49,811 nt of DNA from Candidatus Poribacteria bacterium (GCA_012270865.1 JAAXHL010000205.1:1-49811), one strand, 5' to 3'; positions 39,080-49,811 are shown, numbered from the stretch's first letter. The notes: a model not told the origin generated them from the sequence alone. Numbers and translations: made by a program.

Positions 39080-39862
39080 CTAATTGAATTCGACGATACC
39101 ACCCGTACCCTTCAACTCAATATCCGGTTCAAGTAGAATCTGCTCTTCTTCTTCTAATCTTAATCCAGTTGGGTGGAGTACATAAGCGATCCTGAGTGGA
39201 AGATATTTCCCCAAATCGGCGTATCTTTCTTCATCGGTCTTGTAAATTTGCATTTCGCTCATTTGGGTCTGGTAAGCGTACCAATATTTCAGGTATGACT
39301 GAACTCGGTTGTTATAAACAAGTTCACCGGAGTTTGCGTTAACAACTTTGACTCGTGTCCGACCGAGGGCGGTAAGGCGCGTCCGAATATAGGTAGATGT
39401 CCCAGAAATTCCGCTTTGGCTGCCCTGTTTCATAAGATGTCGATTGTAATCCTGCCGTTTTAGATTCGGTTTCTCAACCATCCCGATGATTACCAAGTCT
39501 GCGTTGAGTGCCTGTCCGAGTTTCGCTGCTAAAGCGGGGTCTTCATAAACCTGCTCAAGTGTTAATCCGAGTTCCGAGAGTTTATCGTCAACCGGTTTAA
39601 CCTTGTTTGAAATATCGTAAGTCCACTCAGCATCTTTTAATGTAAGTTTTAAACGCTCTCCGAGGTTAACGCTGATTCTTTTACCCAATTTGCTTACTTC
39701 TTCTGCTGCGCTTGCATCTGTATAAAATGGGGTAACGACAACGCGTTTCGCTTTGTCAATTTCTGGTGGCGTGGTGATGTTAACCTCGCCTCCACCAAGA
39801 ATGCAACCCGCAATTGTTATGCAGAAAAGCGGTATGAACAGAATTGCCAAAAAACGTATCAC
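39080..39862 (-). CDS. CsgG/TolB-like lipoprotein
   Basis: 260 residues from a GTG at 39862, chosen for AGGAGG nine bases upstream. A TTG at 39904 gives a longer frame with a worse signal peptide. The signal ends in the lipobox ITIAGC. The mature part starts with a strand RVVVTPFYTD and alternates with helices (ADLVIIGMVEK), an alpha/beta fold resembling CsgG and other outer-membrane assembly lipoproteins. RTRVKVVNANSGELVYNNRV matches the usual dissimilarity-tolerant strand pair of such proteins. The assignment to the CsgG-like group is tentative. It ends at a strong terminator. Confidence 0.7.
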   Translation of the reverse strand: MIRFLAILFIPLFCITIAGCILGGGEVNITTPPEIDKAKRVVVTPFYTDASAAEEVSKLGKRISVNLGERLKLTLKDAEWTYDISNKVKPVDDKLSELGLTLEQVYEDPALAAKLGQALNADLVIIGMVEKPNLKRQDYNRHLMKQGSQSGISGTSTYIRTRLTALGRTRVKVVNANSGELVYNNRVQSYLKYWYAYQTQMSEMQIYKTDEERYADLGKYLPLRIAYVLHPTGLRLEEEEQILLEPDIELKGTGGIVEFN

Positions 39863-39871
39863 TGAAGTGTG

Positions 39872-39877
39872 CCTCCT
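39872..39877 (-). promoter_or_regulatory. Shine-Dalgarno deciding the lipoprotein start
   Basis: AGGAGG on the minus strand, nine bases before the GTG at 39862. It makes the protein begin directly with its signal peptide. Confidence 0.75.
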
Positions 39878-39949
39878 ATAGGTTTGTCGTAACTTGAAAA
39901 CCAAATTTTCTGTTATTGGAAAATTTGTGCAAGTCTTACTCTAAATGCT

Positions 39950-39980
39950 CTAAAAAGTCTTTCCGTCAGCCGTGACGGAA
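39950..39980 (-). terminator. possible terminator or attenuator before the lipoprotein gene
   Basis: Minus-strand hairpin TTCCGTCA-CGGC-TGACGGAA followed by AGACTTTTTAG. The stem is eight pairs and the T-run begins four bases later, so it may end transcription from the BNR gene or attenuate the lipoprotein gene. Confidence 0.4.
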
Positions 39981-40014
39981 CGAATATCGCGTGTTTTGGA
40001 ACAAAACAGTCTTA

Positions 40015-40097
40015 GCTTCCGACAAGCGGTCTATAAATTATGATTCAGGATATGTGAAATCAGGGGATCACACCCTGGCAGACCGTGTTTCGGAAGC
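40015..40097. other. candidate structured RNA element
   Basis: In the 280-base gap between the BNR gene and the lipoprotein gene, GCTTCCGA (40015-40022) pairs with TCGGAAGC (40090-40097), GGTCT (40028-40032) with AGACC (40080-40084), and CAGGG (40061-40065) with CCCTG (40073-40077). This gives a closed 83-base branched fold. It is not a tRNA: no T-arm or anticodon arm can be drawn. Strand and role are unknown. It could be a leader of the lipoprotein mRNA on the minus strand. Confidence 0.45.
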
Positions 40098-40142
40098 CGA
40101 ATTACCTACAGCATACCACAAACTGCATAAATAAGTCAACAT

Positions 40143-41105
40143 TTAAGCAACAGCCAATGCTCGGACTTCTCCGAATTCGTGTACAAGTTTCGTCCACGAA
40201 TTGCCGGTATCCATGCTGCGATAAAGCTGCCCGCTCACACTACAAGCGATTATCAGGTCCTTAACCGTTGGATTGTGGGCAAATGTCCAGATAGTGCTGT
40301 TTGCGGTTCTGCCAATATCAGCGCGGTCCCACGTTTTTCCGACATCAGTGGTTGAGAAGATACCGCCTTGATCACCCGGCGGTCCGTTTCCGGCACCGAT
40401 GAACACTCTACCGGCATCGCCGTTAAGGAAAAACGCCGCACGGCAATAGGGCCACGGATAATGTGCTTTGACGTTCAACGGTGTCCACTGCTGTCCCATA
40501 TCTGTCGTTATACAGACATCGTTATTTGTCGCTGCGATGATGGTTTTCGGTGAACCCGGAACGACACAAAGACCGTGAATATCCAAACTGCTGAGTCCTT
40601 CACTCCGTTCCGTCCACGTCTCGCCGCCATCGGTGCTAAGACGCATGCCGTCGATTTCAATCCCAGCGTAGAGTGTTTGTGAATCTTCTGGATCGACCAC
40701 AAAAGTCGTGACACGCGGAACAATCGGGATGCCTTCGCATTCTTCTGCCAAGGCGACATCAAGCTGCTTCCAATTATCGCCGCCATCGGTGGATTTAAAA
40801 AGCGCAGATGGACACGTTCCGGCGTAGATCGTATCTGGCGATTTCGGATCAATCGCTATTGCCCATACCTCCCGTCCATCCATCGGACTCGGAAGCCGGT
40901 GCCACGATTTAGCGGCATCGTCCGTTCGGAAAATACCGTTCTCAGTACCCGCGTAGACAATACTTCCGTCACTTGGATTGGCAGCTATGGCGCGAACGTC
41001 GGCTTCAGGGAAGAGTCCGTTACTGACTCTGCGCCATGTATCCCCGTTGTCAGTGCTGTGCCAGACGCTTTGTCCAATAGTTCCTGCATAAAGTGTAGGT
41101 TGCAT
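40143..41105 (-). CDS. BNR/Asp-box beta-propeller protein
   Basis: 320 residues, no signal peptide. At least six Asp-box motifs (S/T-x-D-x-G-x-x-W) recur every 45-55 residues: STDNGDTW, STDGGDNW, STDGGETW, TTDMGQQW, TTDVGKTW and SMDTGNSW. Each follows a VYAGTxNGIF-type strand. This is the WD40/YVTN/BNR-like propeller class also found in sialidases, photosystem assembly factor Ycf48 and Vps10-type proteins. Sialidase catalytic residues cannot be assigned, so it is likely a binding protein. GGGGAAAAG just before the ATG serves as ribosome site. Confidence 0.85.
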   Translation of the reverse strand: MQPTLYAGTIGQSVWHSTDNGDTWRRVSNGLFPEADVRAIAANPSDGSIVYAGTENGIFRTDDAAKSWHRLPSPMDGREVWAIAIDPKSPDTIYAGTCPSALFKSTDGGDNWKQLDVALAEECEGIPIVPRVTTFVVDPEDSQTLYAGIEIDGMRLSTDGGETWTERSEGLSSLDIHGLCVVPGSPKTIIAATNNDVCITTDMGQQWTPLNVKAHYPWPYCRAAFFLNGDAGRVFIGAGNGPPGDQGGIFSTTDVGKTWDRADIGRTANSTIWTFAHNPTVKDLIIACSVSGQLYRSMDTGNSWTKLVHEFGEVRALAVA

Positions 41106-41126
41106 CTTTTCCCCTTTTTAATGGTT

Positions 41127-41180
41127 TTGACTAACAACTCGCGCCTTAACACAAGTATTTGTAGACGAGTTGTTGGTCAA
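41127..41180. repeat. 15-bp inverted repeat upstream of the BNR gene
   Basis: TTGACTAACAACTCG (41127-41141) and CGAGTTGTTGGTCAA (41166-41180) pair at 14 of 15 positions around a 24-base loop. It lies directly upstream of the BNR gene on the minus strand and could form in its leader. Confidence 0.6.
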
Positions 41181-41189
41181 AGTTATCGG

Positions 41190-41316
41190 TTTGCCTTGCA
41201 GTGAGAGTTGTCGGTTACCAGAGGTTTTGGATAGTTCCAGTAGGGGTTGGGTAACCCAACCCCTACGAAAACTGAAAGGTTTTTCGCAGAAAAACCGTAC
41301 TGAAAACTGGTAACTA
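41190..41316. repeat. terminal-inverted-repeat hairpin element, copy B, with nested palindrome
   Basis: Left side TTTGCCTTGCAGTGAGAG and GGTTACCAGAGGTTTT. Then a nested perfect 27-bp palindrome (41240-41266, arms GTAGGGGTTGGGT and ACCCAACCCCTAC). The right side is CTGAAA, GGTTTTTC-GCA-GAAAAACC and GTACTGAAAACTGGTAACT. It fills the gap between the BNR gene and the metallopeptidase. Confidence 0.75.
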
Positions 41317-43017
41317 TTTCAGCGATCTTGTGTCAACGATTCTTGAATCCAGTGAAATTTGATACATGACAGATTCCGGTGCTATCTCTGGGTCAAGTCG
41401 AAATGAAAGCCGGTATGTGTGATTATTTTGCGAGTCCGGTGTCACTCGGTACATTGCTTGCGATTCTTGATGGAGACGTTCAGCGTTGTTTTCAGCGCGT
41501 ATCAGTGTTACAGACGGAGCTAAACCGATGAGCGGTTCACTCGGCACGGCAATGATATCCCAATACTGTGAATGCACTGGATTCGGAATAGCAGCAGTAA
41601 CGAAAGTGATATGCGCCCCGCGTGTTGCGTTATATTGATACTGTGTATTTTGCGTCTGCGTATTAATTCCTTGCGATTGTAGACTCGGAATTAGGATCGC
41701 TTGTGTAACAGTGTCCGGTAAAACAATAGAACCGGAGCCGTTGGTGGACAGCACGATCTCACGTTTATGGACATCGCCAGTGTTATGAAATTCGATTGCG
41801 TGTACGGTGCTATTTTCGCGAGAACGGCTTGAAAAACCGAGTGTCAAGCCGCTGGCATCTTCAAATCCGATATAGTCCGCCGAAAAGTTGCTCAGCTGCC
41901 CATCTTGTGTTCCACTTGGATAGGAGCGGTGCCACCGACGCGGTTCGAGAGAGAGTCTTATCGTGCGATAATCAGATAGGTAGTTTGCGATTTTCCAGTT
42001 ATTAAAAATATCGGAAATTTCCTGCGTCCGGTTTCCGTTTGATGCCAGTGCGTCCGCGATACCGGTGAGTGACGTGCCTCGATTTTGGACGATTTCAGTC
42101 AATGTTTCCAAACCCCCGTGTCGTTCATGGAGGTACAGCATCCACAAAAAGGTCGCACCGTAGTGCGGAAGGGCATCTGTATCGACTTCAGGCCACGCTA
42201 TAAGTGAAATAGAGGGGTTCCTTTCAAACGCTGCGACATGCTCTAAAACGGAATAACCGCAGAGGAATGAAGCATATCCTGCGCAGCCTTCATCGACCCA
42301 AGTGGCTTCGTGCGGATCGTGTCCCCAGTGGATAAGATGTAGGAGTTCGTGTGCGATGACATTCTGAGCCGTCTCGCTGTTTGGATTAAGCGGTTGTGTG
42401 TCCACATATAGCATATCCGCTTCGTTACTACGAATCGGGAAGCTGCGAAACCCAGGATTCCTAAGCACGCCGCGACTTTGGTCCGCTGGATTGAAAAAAC
42501 CTGCTGTATATTGGTTGATATGATTTGCGTCACGGATATTGAGCAGCAGTAAAATAATCTTACCGTTTCCGTCGATGTCGGGTGGCGCGCCAAAGGACTG
42601 TGTGAGGGTCTGATAAATGCCTCGACGCGGGTCCGCTGGTGTCGAAGTATCAAAAGCACGCACTATTGACTGAACTGTTTCGGTGGTAACCCGCGTGTTC
42701 CATTCCGACGCTTCAACAAAAACGTAGCAGAAACTACCGACCCCGCGTAGGACAGCAGTGACGGTGTACTGCTGCATACTCCTAAAGTCAGGTGCGAAAA
42801 ACGTCCGCTCTGTTCCGATCGGTAGTGTCGGTGCACTTGGGACCGGAGGTCTTAGTGCATTTTCGTCCGAGAAGTTATTATGTATTGAACCGCGAAGTCC
42901 CTCTTTTATGAAAGACAAGTGCGGTGTTCCGCAGAGAAAACCTTCCGAACTTTGACACGGTGACCATCCTGATAGCAGTAACATGAAGATGGAAAGGGCA
43001 ACCGTTAAATTTCTCAT
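41314..43017 (-). CDS. secreted zinc metallopeptidase (M30/gluzincin-like)
   Basis: 567 residues with a signal peptide (LTVALSIFMLLLSGWSP). The zinc site is HELLH (223-227) in NVIAHELLHLIHWGHD, and the third ligand is probably E243 in TWVDEGCAGYA, giving the HExxH...E pattern of gluzincins. The arrangement matches hyicolysin-type M30 peptidases, and the preceding DGNGKIILLLLNI and YVDTQPL also resemble that family. The C-terminal 200 residues are beta-rich. It should degrade proteins outside the cell. The gene begins 17 bases after the TPR gene stop, in an operon-like row with gyrA. Several cysteines near the N-terminus may form disulfides. Confidence 0.85.
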   Translation of the reverse strand: MRNLTVALSIFMLLLSGWSPCQSSEGFLCGTPHLSFIKEGLRGSIHNNFSDENALRPPVPSAPTLPIGTERTFFAPDFRSMQQYTVTAVLRGVGSFCYVFVEASEWNTRVTTETVQSIVRAFDTSTPADPRRGIYQTLTQSFGAPPDIDGNGKIILLLLNIRDANHINQYTAGFFNPADQSRGVLRNPGFRSFPIRSNEADMLYVDTQPLNPNSETAQNVIAHELLHLIHWGHDPHEATWVDEGCAGYASFLCGYSVLEHVAAFERNPSISLIAWPEVDTDALPHYGATFLWMLYLHERHGGLETLTEIVQNRGTSLTGIADALASNGNRTQEISDIFNNWKIANYLSDYRTIRLSLEPRRWHRSYPSGTQDGQLSNFSADYIGFEDASGLTLGFSSRSRENSTVHAIEFHNTGDVHKREIVLSTNGSGSIVLPDTVTQAILIPSLQSQGINTQTQNTQYQYNATRGAHITFVTAAIPNPVHSQYWDIIAVPSEPLIGLAPSVTLIRAENNAERLHQESQAMYRVTPDSQNNHTYRLSFRLDPEIAPESVMYQISLDSRIVDTRSLK

Positions 43018-43034
43018 GGCTGATGGCTATTAAA

Positions 43035-44498
43035 CTATTTGCTTGACCTGATGGTATTAAGTTTCTGACGAAATTCGGTGTTATCCGGTTCGATCTGTAC
43101 AGCGTGCTCCAAAGTTTGTAATGCTTTTTGGTCCAAGCCTTTTTCAAGGTAGGCATCAGCAAGGTGTCCGAGAATCTCAAGTTCATCGGGTAGGTAACGG
43201 ACTGCTTGTTCTAATTTCTCTATAGCGGCATCCAATTTCCCTTGTTTAAGGTAGATAAGCCCCAAACTATCTAAATATGCCCCCGATGTTGGGAAACTCT
43301 TGAGTGCGCGGCGCACGAGTGTTTCTGCTTCATCCAATTTAATGCCCTGTTCCGCATAGAGATACCCTAACGCGTTGTATGCATCAGGTTCTTCTGTAGA
43401 CGAGGATTCTATTGCTTTGCGCAGGTAATTTTCGGAACGTTGGACATCGTCGAGCATTTGGTAAGCTATTCCGATACCTATGAGCGCGGGGACATTTTTG
43501 CCATCGTTGCTCAAAATATCCTCAAAGTTTGATACGGCTTTCTGCGGCGCATCGAATCTCAGATAGACCTGTGCAAGTTGATAGCGAGCATCTTGGAGGC
43601 GTTGCGCTAACATCCTACGGTCCCTACTCCGCATGCGTGCCATACGCGAAATATTGACGCGTTCTTCTAATAACGCGACTGCACGCTTGATATGGTGTTC
43701 AGCTTTTTCAAAATTGTTTTTTAACTGATACGCAATACCGACACTATAGTGTGCGTTAATATCGTCCGGCGAGATGGTTAAAACCCTTTCATAAGAATCC
43801 AGAGCTTCCTCGTGGCGGTTCTGATTCTCGTAAAGTTTACCCAATTCGTTATGGTATTGCGCTCTAAAGGGGATAATGCGGGTCAGTGCTTTAAATGAGT
43901 TAATCGCGAGTTCAGGATGACCCAGGTCGCGTGCTATGCTGCCGAGGTAGAGATGCGCGTCATGGTGATCAGGGTCCAATTTGACAACACGTTGTAGGGC
44001 AGTAAATATCTCTGTTTCCTTGTTTATATCCCGTGTTGTATTCGGAAAAAGATATCGGTCCGCCAGTGTTTTGCCAAGAATCCATGCTGCGTTGACGCTT
44101 TCAGGGTCCAGTTCAAGAGACATTCTTGCGTCCGCTTCTGCACCAACCGGGTGTTGCCATTTTGACAATCTAAGTTTGGCACGCTGCGCAAAGATAAAAC
44201 TGAGCTCGTTTTTCGGTAGTACTTCGGAAAAATCATCGTCAGATACTAACTTTTTGATTAAAGCGTTGTAAGCGTTTTGGCTTTTCTGACTTTGCGGCTC
44301 ACGGGTACTGCAATAAGCAGCCCACATCAGGTCCGTATAGATTTCCGTTGTGCGTGACATATTCGCGTCTAACTGCGTATTATCGTCTGTGAGGCGCACC
44401 AATTCTGGCGTTTCGTATGTCGTCGGTATATCAGTTTCGGCATGCGGACTGCTAACTATAATGAAAGCAAAGAGTATAAAAACGCTGAAATATTTCAT
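43035..44498 (-). CDS. exported TPR-repeat protein
   Basis: 487 residues from the ATG at 44498, set by GGAGG four bases upstream. The longest frame would extend 111 residues into gyrA. The signal peptide is KYFSVFILFAFIIVSSPHA. From about residue 120 to the end it consists of around ten TPR units, such as LYLGSIARDLGHPELAINSF, ELGKLYENQNRHEEALDSY and LGLIYLKQGKLDAAIEKL. It is a scaffold of unknown partner in the periplasm. It lies ten bases after the gyrA stop and just before the metallopeptidase, so the three are probably co-transcribed. Confidence 0.85.
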   Translation of the reverse strand: MKYFSVFILFAFIIVSSPHAETDIPTTYETPELVRLTDDNTQLDANMSRTTEIYTDLMWAAYCSTREPQSQKSQNAYNALIKKLVSDDDFSEVLPKNELSFIFAQRAKLRLSKWQHPVGAEADARMSLELDPESVNAAWILGKTLADRYLFPNTTRDINKETEIFTALQRVVKLDPDHHDAHLYLGSIARDLGHPELAINSFKALTRIIPFRAQYHNELGKLYENQNRHEEALDSYERVLTISPDDINAHYSVGIAYQLKNNFEKAEHHIKRAVALLEERVNISRMARMRSRDRRMLAQRLQDARYQLAQVYLRFDAPQKAVSNFEDILSNDGKNVPALIGIGIAYQMLDDVQRSENYLRKAIESSSTEEPDAYNALGYLYAEQGIKLDEAETLVRRALKSFPTSGAYLDSLGLIYLKQGKLDAAIEKLEQAVRYLPDELEILGHLADAYLEKGLDQKALQTLEHAVQIEPDNTEFRQKLNTIRSSK

Positions 44499-44502
44499 AT
44501 TT

Positions 44503-44507
44503 CCTCC
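44503..44507 (-). promoter_or_regulatory. Shine-Dalgarno deciding the TPR gene start
   Basis: GGAGG on the minus strand, four bases before the ATG at 44498 and directly after the gyrA stop. Confidence 0.75.
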
Positions 44508-44508
44508 A

Positions 44509-47061
44509 TTAAATGTCTTGATCGTCATCAACCAAGGAGGACGAAAGTTCGATTTTAGCCGCGTCAACAAGTTTTTCATCGGGTTGGAGTGCCATGATAC
44601 GTACACCCTGCGTGTTTCGTCCGATACGTCGGATGTCGCTGACAGCCATTCGGGTAACATAACCGTTGGAACTGATAAGAACGAGTTCGTCGGTATCAGC
44701 CATACGTTTTGCGGCGACGACGGCTCCGTTTCGCGCGGACTTACCGATAGCGATGATACCTTTGCCGCCACGTTTTTGTGAACGATACGCGGAAACAGAT
44801 GTCCGTTTACCGTACCCGTTCTCCGTGACAATCAGCAGCGTGTCATCCTTTCGGGTCTTAGTCTTTTCGGTTTTCTCTTCGGCATCAGCTGCCTCGCCGT
44901 TAACAATCACCATCTGGGCAACAAAGTCTTCATCACCGAGCTCTATGCCGCGGACACCGCGCGTATTACGTCCGAGTGGTCTAACATCTCCCTCACTGAA
45001 CCGAATGGCAGTTCCATTGTGCGTAACCAAGAAGATATCTGATGTACCTGTTGTTACTTGTGCGCCAATCAGTTTATCACCATCGTCAAGATTCACGGCG
45101 ATGATACCACTTGATAACGTATTTTCAAATTTGGAAAGCCCTGTCTTTTTAACGATCCCATTTTGCGTTGCCATGAAAATAAATTCGTCCGCAAAGGATT
45201 CGCCAGCATCAGCCGTTCCATCAGTTTCCGGTTCTACGTTAGCAGTTTTCGGACGGACGGGAACATAAGCGGTGATGTTCTCGCCTGCTACCAATTTGAG
45301 CAAATTAACGACGGCGCGTCCCGCCGATTGACGACTTGCTTCAGGGATTTGGTGAACTTTCAACGTATAACATTTGCCCAAGTCTGTGAAAAATAAGATG
45401 TTCTGATGGGCGGTCGCAACGAAGATATGCTCCAAAAAGTCGCCATCTTTCGGTGCGGCACCTTTAATACCGACACCGCCGCGATGCTGTTTCCGATAGG
45501 TGTCCATATGTAGCCGTTTGATATAGCCGCTGTGCGAAAGCGTGACGACCATATCTTCATCGGCAATGAGGTCTTCTACTTTAAATTCTTTAACTTCGTC
45601 GGTAATTTCCGTTTGACGTTCATCACCATATTTTTCTTTAAGTGTTTCGAGTTCCGTCCGGATAATATCTGTTACCAATGTTTCATTGGCAAGGATTGCA
45701 CGGTATTCGGCGATACTGTCTAAGATGTCGGTGTATTCAGTGTGAATACGTTGGCGTTCAAGCCCAGTTAGTTGGCGGAGCGTCATCGTGAGGATTTCCC
45801 TCGCCTGTAATTCACTGAGTTGATACGTCTCCCGAAGTTCTTCTTCTGCTGATTGTGGGGAATCGGCAGTTTGAACGAGTTCTATAATTGCCTCAAGGTT
45901 TTGGAGTGCTAAGAGGTACCCCTCAAGGATATGGTTTCTGCGTTCAGCGCGTGCGAGTTCAAATTGTGTGCGCCGGCGAATCACATCGCGTCGATGCTCA
46001 AGATAATAGTACAGAATTTCCTGAAGTGTTAGCACTTTCGGAAGCCCTTCTACAAGACAGAGAAGGTTCGCACTAAAATTTGTCTGCATCTGTGTGTGCT
46101 TGTACAACTGATTTAAGATAACCTGAGCGATCTCACCGCGTTTGAGAATTATGACGATACGGATCTCTTTATCGGACTCGTCGCGGATATCCCGAATACC
46201 GGTGATAGTTTTATCAACAACCAACTGGTGTATCCGCTCTAACAGTTGATTTTTCTTTACTTGATACGGAATCTCAGTTATGATAATCTGTTCTTGTTCA
46301 GGTCCGCTTTGGTTTGTAGAGACTCTCTCTATAACCGCTTTGGCACGGACAGTCATGCTCCCTCTGCCGGTGGTATACATCTCTTTGATACCGGTGGTGC
46401 CAACGATAATTCCGGCTGTCGGAAAGTCGGGTCCGATGATGTATTCCATCAATTTTTCTGAATCGGCATCTGGGTCCGAGAGTTTGTAGAGCAGCGCGTC
46501 AACAACTTCATTGAGGTTGTGAGGTGGTATACGCGTGAGGTAGCCGACCCCGATACCCGTCGTACCGTTAACGAGCAAGTTAGGAAGTAGCCCTGGAAGA
46601 ACTATCGGTTCTTCGAGTGATTCCTTGTAATTCGGTTGAAAGTCAACGACCTGCTTATCAATATCGGTGAGCATCTCCTGCGCAATAGCCGTCAAACGAC
46701 ATTCTGTGTAGCGCATCGCTCCGGGCGGGTCATCGTCAATACTGCCGAAGTTCCCTTGACCATCAATAAGCGGGTAGCGGATGCTAAACGGTTGTGCTAA
46801 GCCGACAAGCGTACCATAAATCGGACCGTCACCGTGTGGATGAAAGTTTTTCATCACTTCGCCGACAACGGCTGCACATTTGTCGTAGGGACGGCTTGAA
46901 ATGAGATTTATCTCTCCCATAGCGTGGATAATCCGACGGGTCCCCGGTTTGAGACCGTCCCGGACATCCGGTATCGCACGATTGGTGTTAACACTCATCG
47001 CGTAGGCGAGATACGACGTTTTCAGTTCATTTTCTATGTTAGTTTCTAAGATATTTTCCAT
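44509..47061 (-). CDS. gyrA: DNA gyrase subunit A
   Basis: 850 residues, full length. GyrA forms the DNA-cutting core of gyrase (A2B2), which introduces negative supercoils. Seen: NRAIPDVRDGLKPGTRRI, the catalytic tyrosine Y118 in AMRYTECRL, the tower and coiled-coil region with LRQLTGLERQRI, and a C-terminal six-blade pinwheel with the GyrA-box QKRGGKG, which distinguishes gyrase from topoisomerase IV. The quinolone-determining loop reads HPHGDGPIYGTLV: the usual Ser and Asp/Glu (E. coli S83, D87) are both Gly here (G79, G83). It follows gyrB after a repeat-filled 142-base gap. Confidence 0.96.
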   Translation of the reverse strand: MENILETNIENELKTSYLAYAMSVNTNRAIPDVRDGLKPGTRRIIHAMGEINLISSRPYDKCAAVVGEVMKNFHPHGDGPIYGTLVGLAQPFSIRYPLIDGQGNFGSIDDDPPGAMRYTECRLTAIAQEMLTDIDKQVVDFQPNYKESLEEPIVLPGLLPNLLVNGTTGIGVGYLTRIPPHNLNEVVDALLYKLSDPDADSEKLMEYIIGPDFPTAGIIVGTTGIKEMYTTGRGSMTVRAKAVIERVSTNQSGPEQEQIIITEIPYQVKKNQLLERIHQLVVDKTITGIRDIRDESDKEIRIVIILKRGEIAQVILNQLYKHTQMQTNFSANLLCLVEGLPKVLTLQEILYYYLEHRRDVIRRRTQFELARAERRNHILEGYLLALQNLEAIIELVQTADSPQSAEEELRETYQLSELQAREILTMTLRQLTGLERQRIHTEYTDILDSIAEYRAILANETLVTDIIRTELETLKEKYGDERQTEITDEVKEFKVEDLIADEDMVVTLSHSGYIKRLHMDTYRKQHRGGVGIKGAAPKDGDFLEHIFVATAHQNILFFTDLGKCYTLKVHQIPEASRQSAGRAVVNLLKLVAGENITAYVPVRPKTANVEPETDGTADAGESFADEFIFMATQNGIVKKTGLSKFENTLSSGIIAVNLDDGDKLIGAQVTTGTSDIFLVTHNGTAIRFSEGDVRPLGRNTRGVRGIELGDEDFVAQMVIVNGEAADAEEKTEKTKTRKDDTLLIVTENGYGKRTSVSAYRSQKRGGKGIIAIGKSARNGAVVAAKRMADTDELVLISSNGYVTRMAVSDIRRIGRNTQGVRIMALQPDEKLVDAAKIELSSSLVDDDQDI

Positions 47062-47203
47062 CTGAATAGTTGTCAGTTATCAGTTAACAGTTGTCAGAGT
47101 ACTGGTTGTCAGTTGTCAGTTGTCAGTTAAAGAGACTTATGATTAACCACAGCACCTCTTAACTGAAAACCGTACTGAAAACTATTAACTTCAAATCCCT
47201 CCT
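47062..47203. repeat. terminal-inverted-repeat element, hairpin-less copy E
   Basis: The gyrB-gyrA gap holds (GTTGTCAGTT)n and GTTATCAGTTAACAGTT units on the left, TTAAAGAGACTTATGATT in the middle and AACTGAAAACCGTACTGAAAAC on the right, that is, the usual right end with the variable hairpin missing. Confidence 0.65.
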
Positions 47204-49810
<2,607 letters not shown>

Positions 49811-49811
49811 T

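Noticed and set aside
40015..40097. Possible tRNA gene
   Set aside because: The outer stem resembles an acceptor stem, but no T-arm (GGTTCRA), anticodon arm or fitting length can be drawn.
44499..44831. N-terminal extension of the TPR protein into gyrA
   Set aside because: The extra 111 residues overlap gyrA in another frame and lack similarity to a signal peptide. GGAGG and a good signal peptide mark 44498.

Overview
The window reads as one piece of a Gram-negative bacterial chromosome, about half GC, carried by an environmental lineage of the Poribacteria/Planctomycetes type. This placement is inference from gene style: a planctomycete-type cytochrome c fused to a formylglycine-generating-enzyme domain, an ECF sigma factor fused to WD40 propellers, many TPR and WD40 proteins, a C25-peptidase/PorV pair, and intergenic spaces packed with short palindromic repeats. 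No 16S rRNA or tRNA gene is present to confirm it. No CRISPR array, phage gene or transposase gene was seen.

Layout. (1) 1-4079: the tail of a membrane protein, an orphan DNA methyltransferase overlapping a TPR lipoprotein tail to tail, an amidohydrolase and a nitroreductase. (2) 4151-10909, minus strand: four co-directional accessory genes: an FRG-domain/TPR protein, a NERD-nuclease/SF1-helicase fusion, a TPR protein fused to a TaqI-type DNA-specificity domain without any methylase, and a RecF/SMC-like ATPase with a HEPN-like C-terminus. The FRG and specificity-domain proteins end or pivot on the same TPR-cap module. This is the best candidate for an undescribed (probably anti-phage) system. 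(3) 10995-20795, minus strand: the cytochrome/TonB/FGE fusion, prepilin peptidase overlapping a pseudopilin, an NtrY-NtrX-like two-component pair, glucose-6-phosphate isomerase and a mannose-6-phosphate isomerase-type cupin. (4) 21062-29271, plus strand: a cell-wall recycling group (serine hydrolase, NamZ-type muramidase, AnmK) and two WD40 genes, the second a sigma factor-membrane anchor-double propeller fusion. (5) 29423-38290, minus strand: a PorV-like barrel protein, a giant PorU-like C25 peptidase, a quinone oxidoreductase and a small membrane protein. (6) 38538-39026, plus strand: a HepT-like protein without catalytic residues. (7) 39080-49753, minus strand: a lipoprotein, a BNR-repeat protein, an M30-like metallopeptidase, a TPR protein, gyrA and gyrB.

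A second theme is repeats. At least four short repeat families recur: a 27-bp palindrome, a C-rich palindrome, an element with terminal inverted repeats and a compensatory-changing hairpin, and a 16-bp motif. Members lie between genes and also inside reading frames (NamZ, AnmK, a WD40 gene and twice in the C25 peptidase) without breaking them, so they add protein segments. Several gene starts were moved from the longest reading frame to sites with clear Shine-Dalgarno sequences, which also shows tight translational coupling at 37949/37952 and 5563/5566. No gap without a gene exceeds 300 bases.
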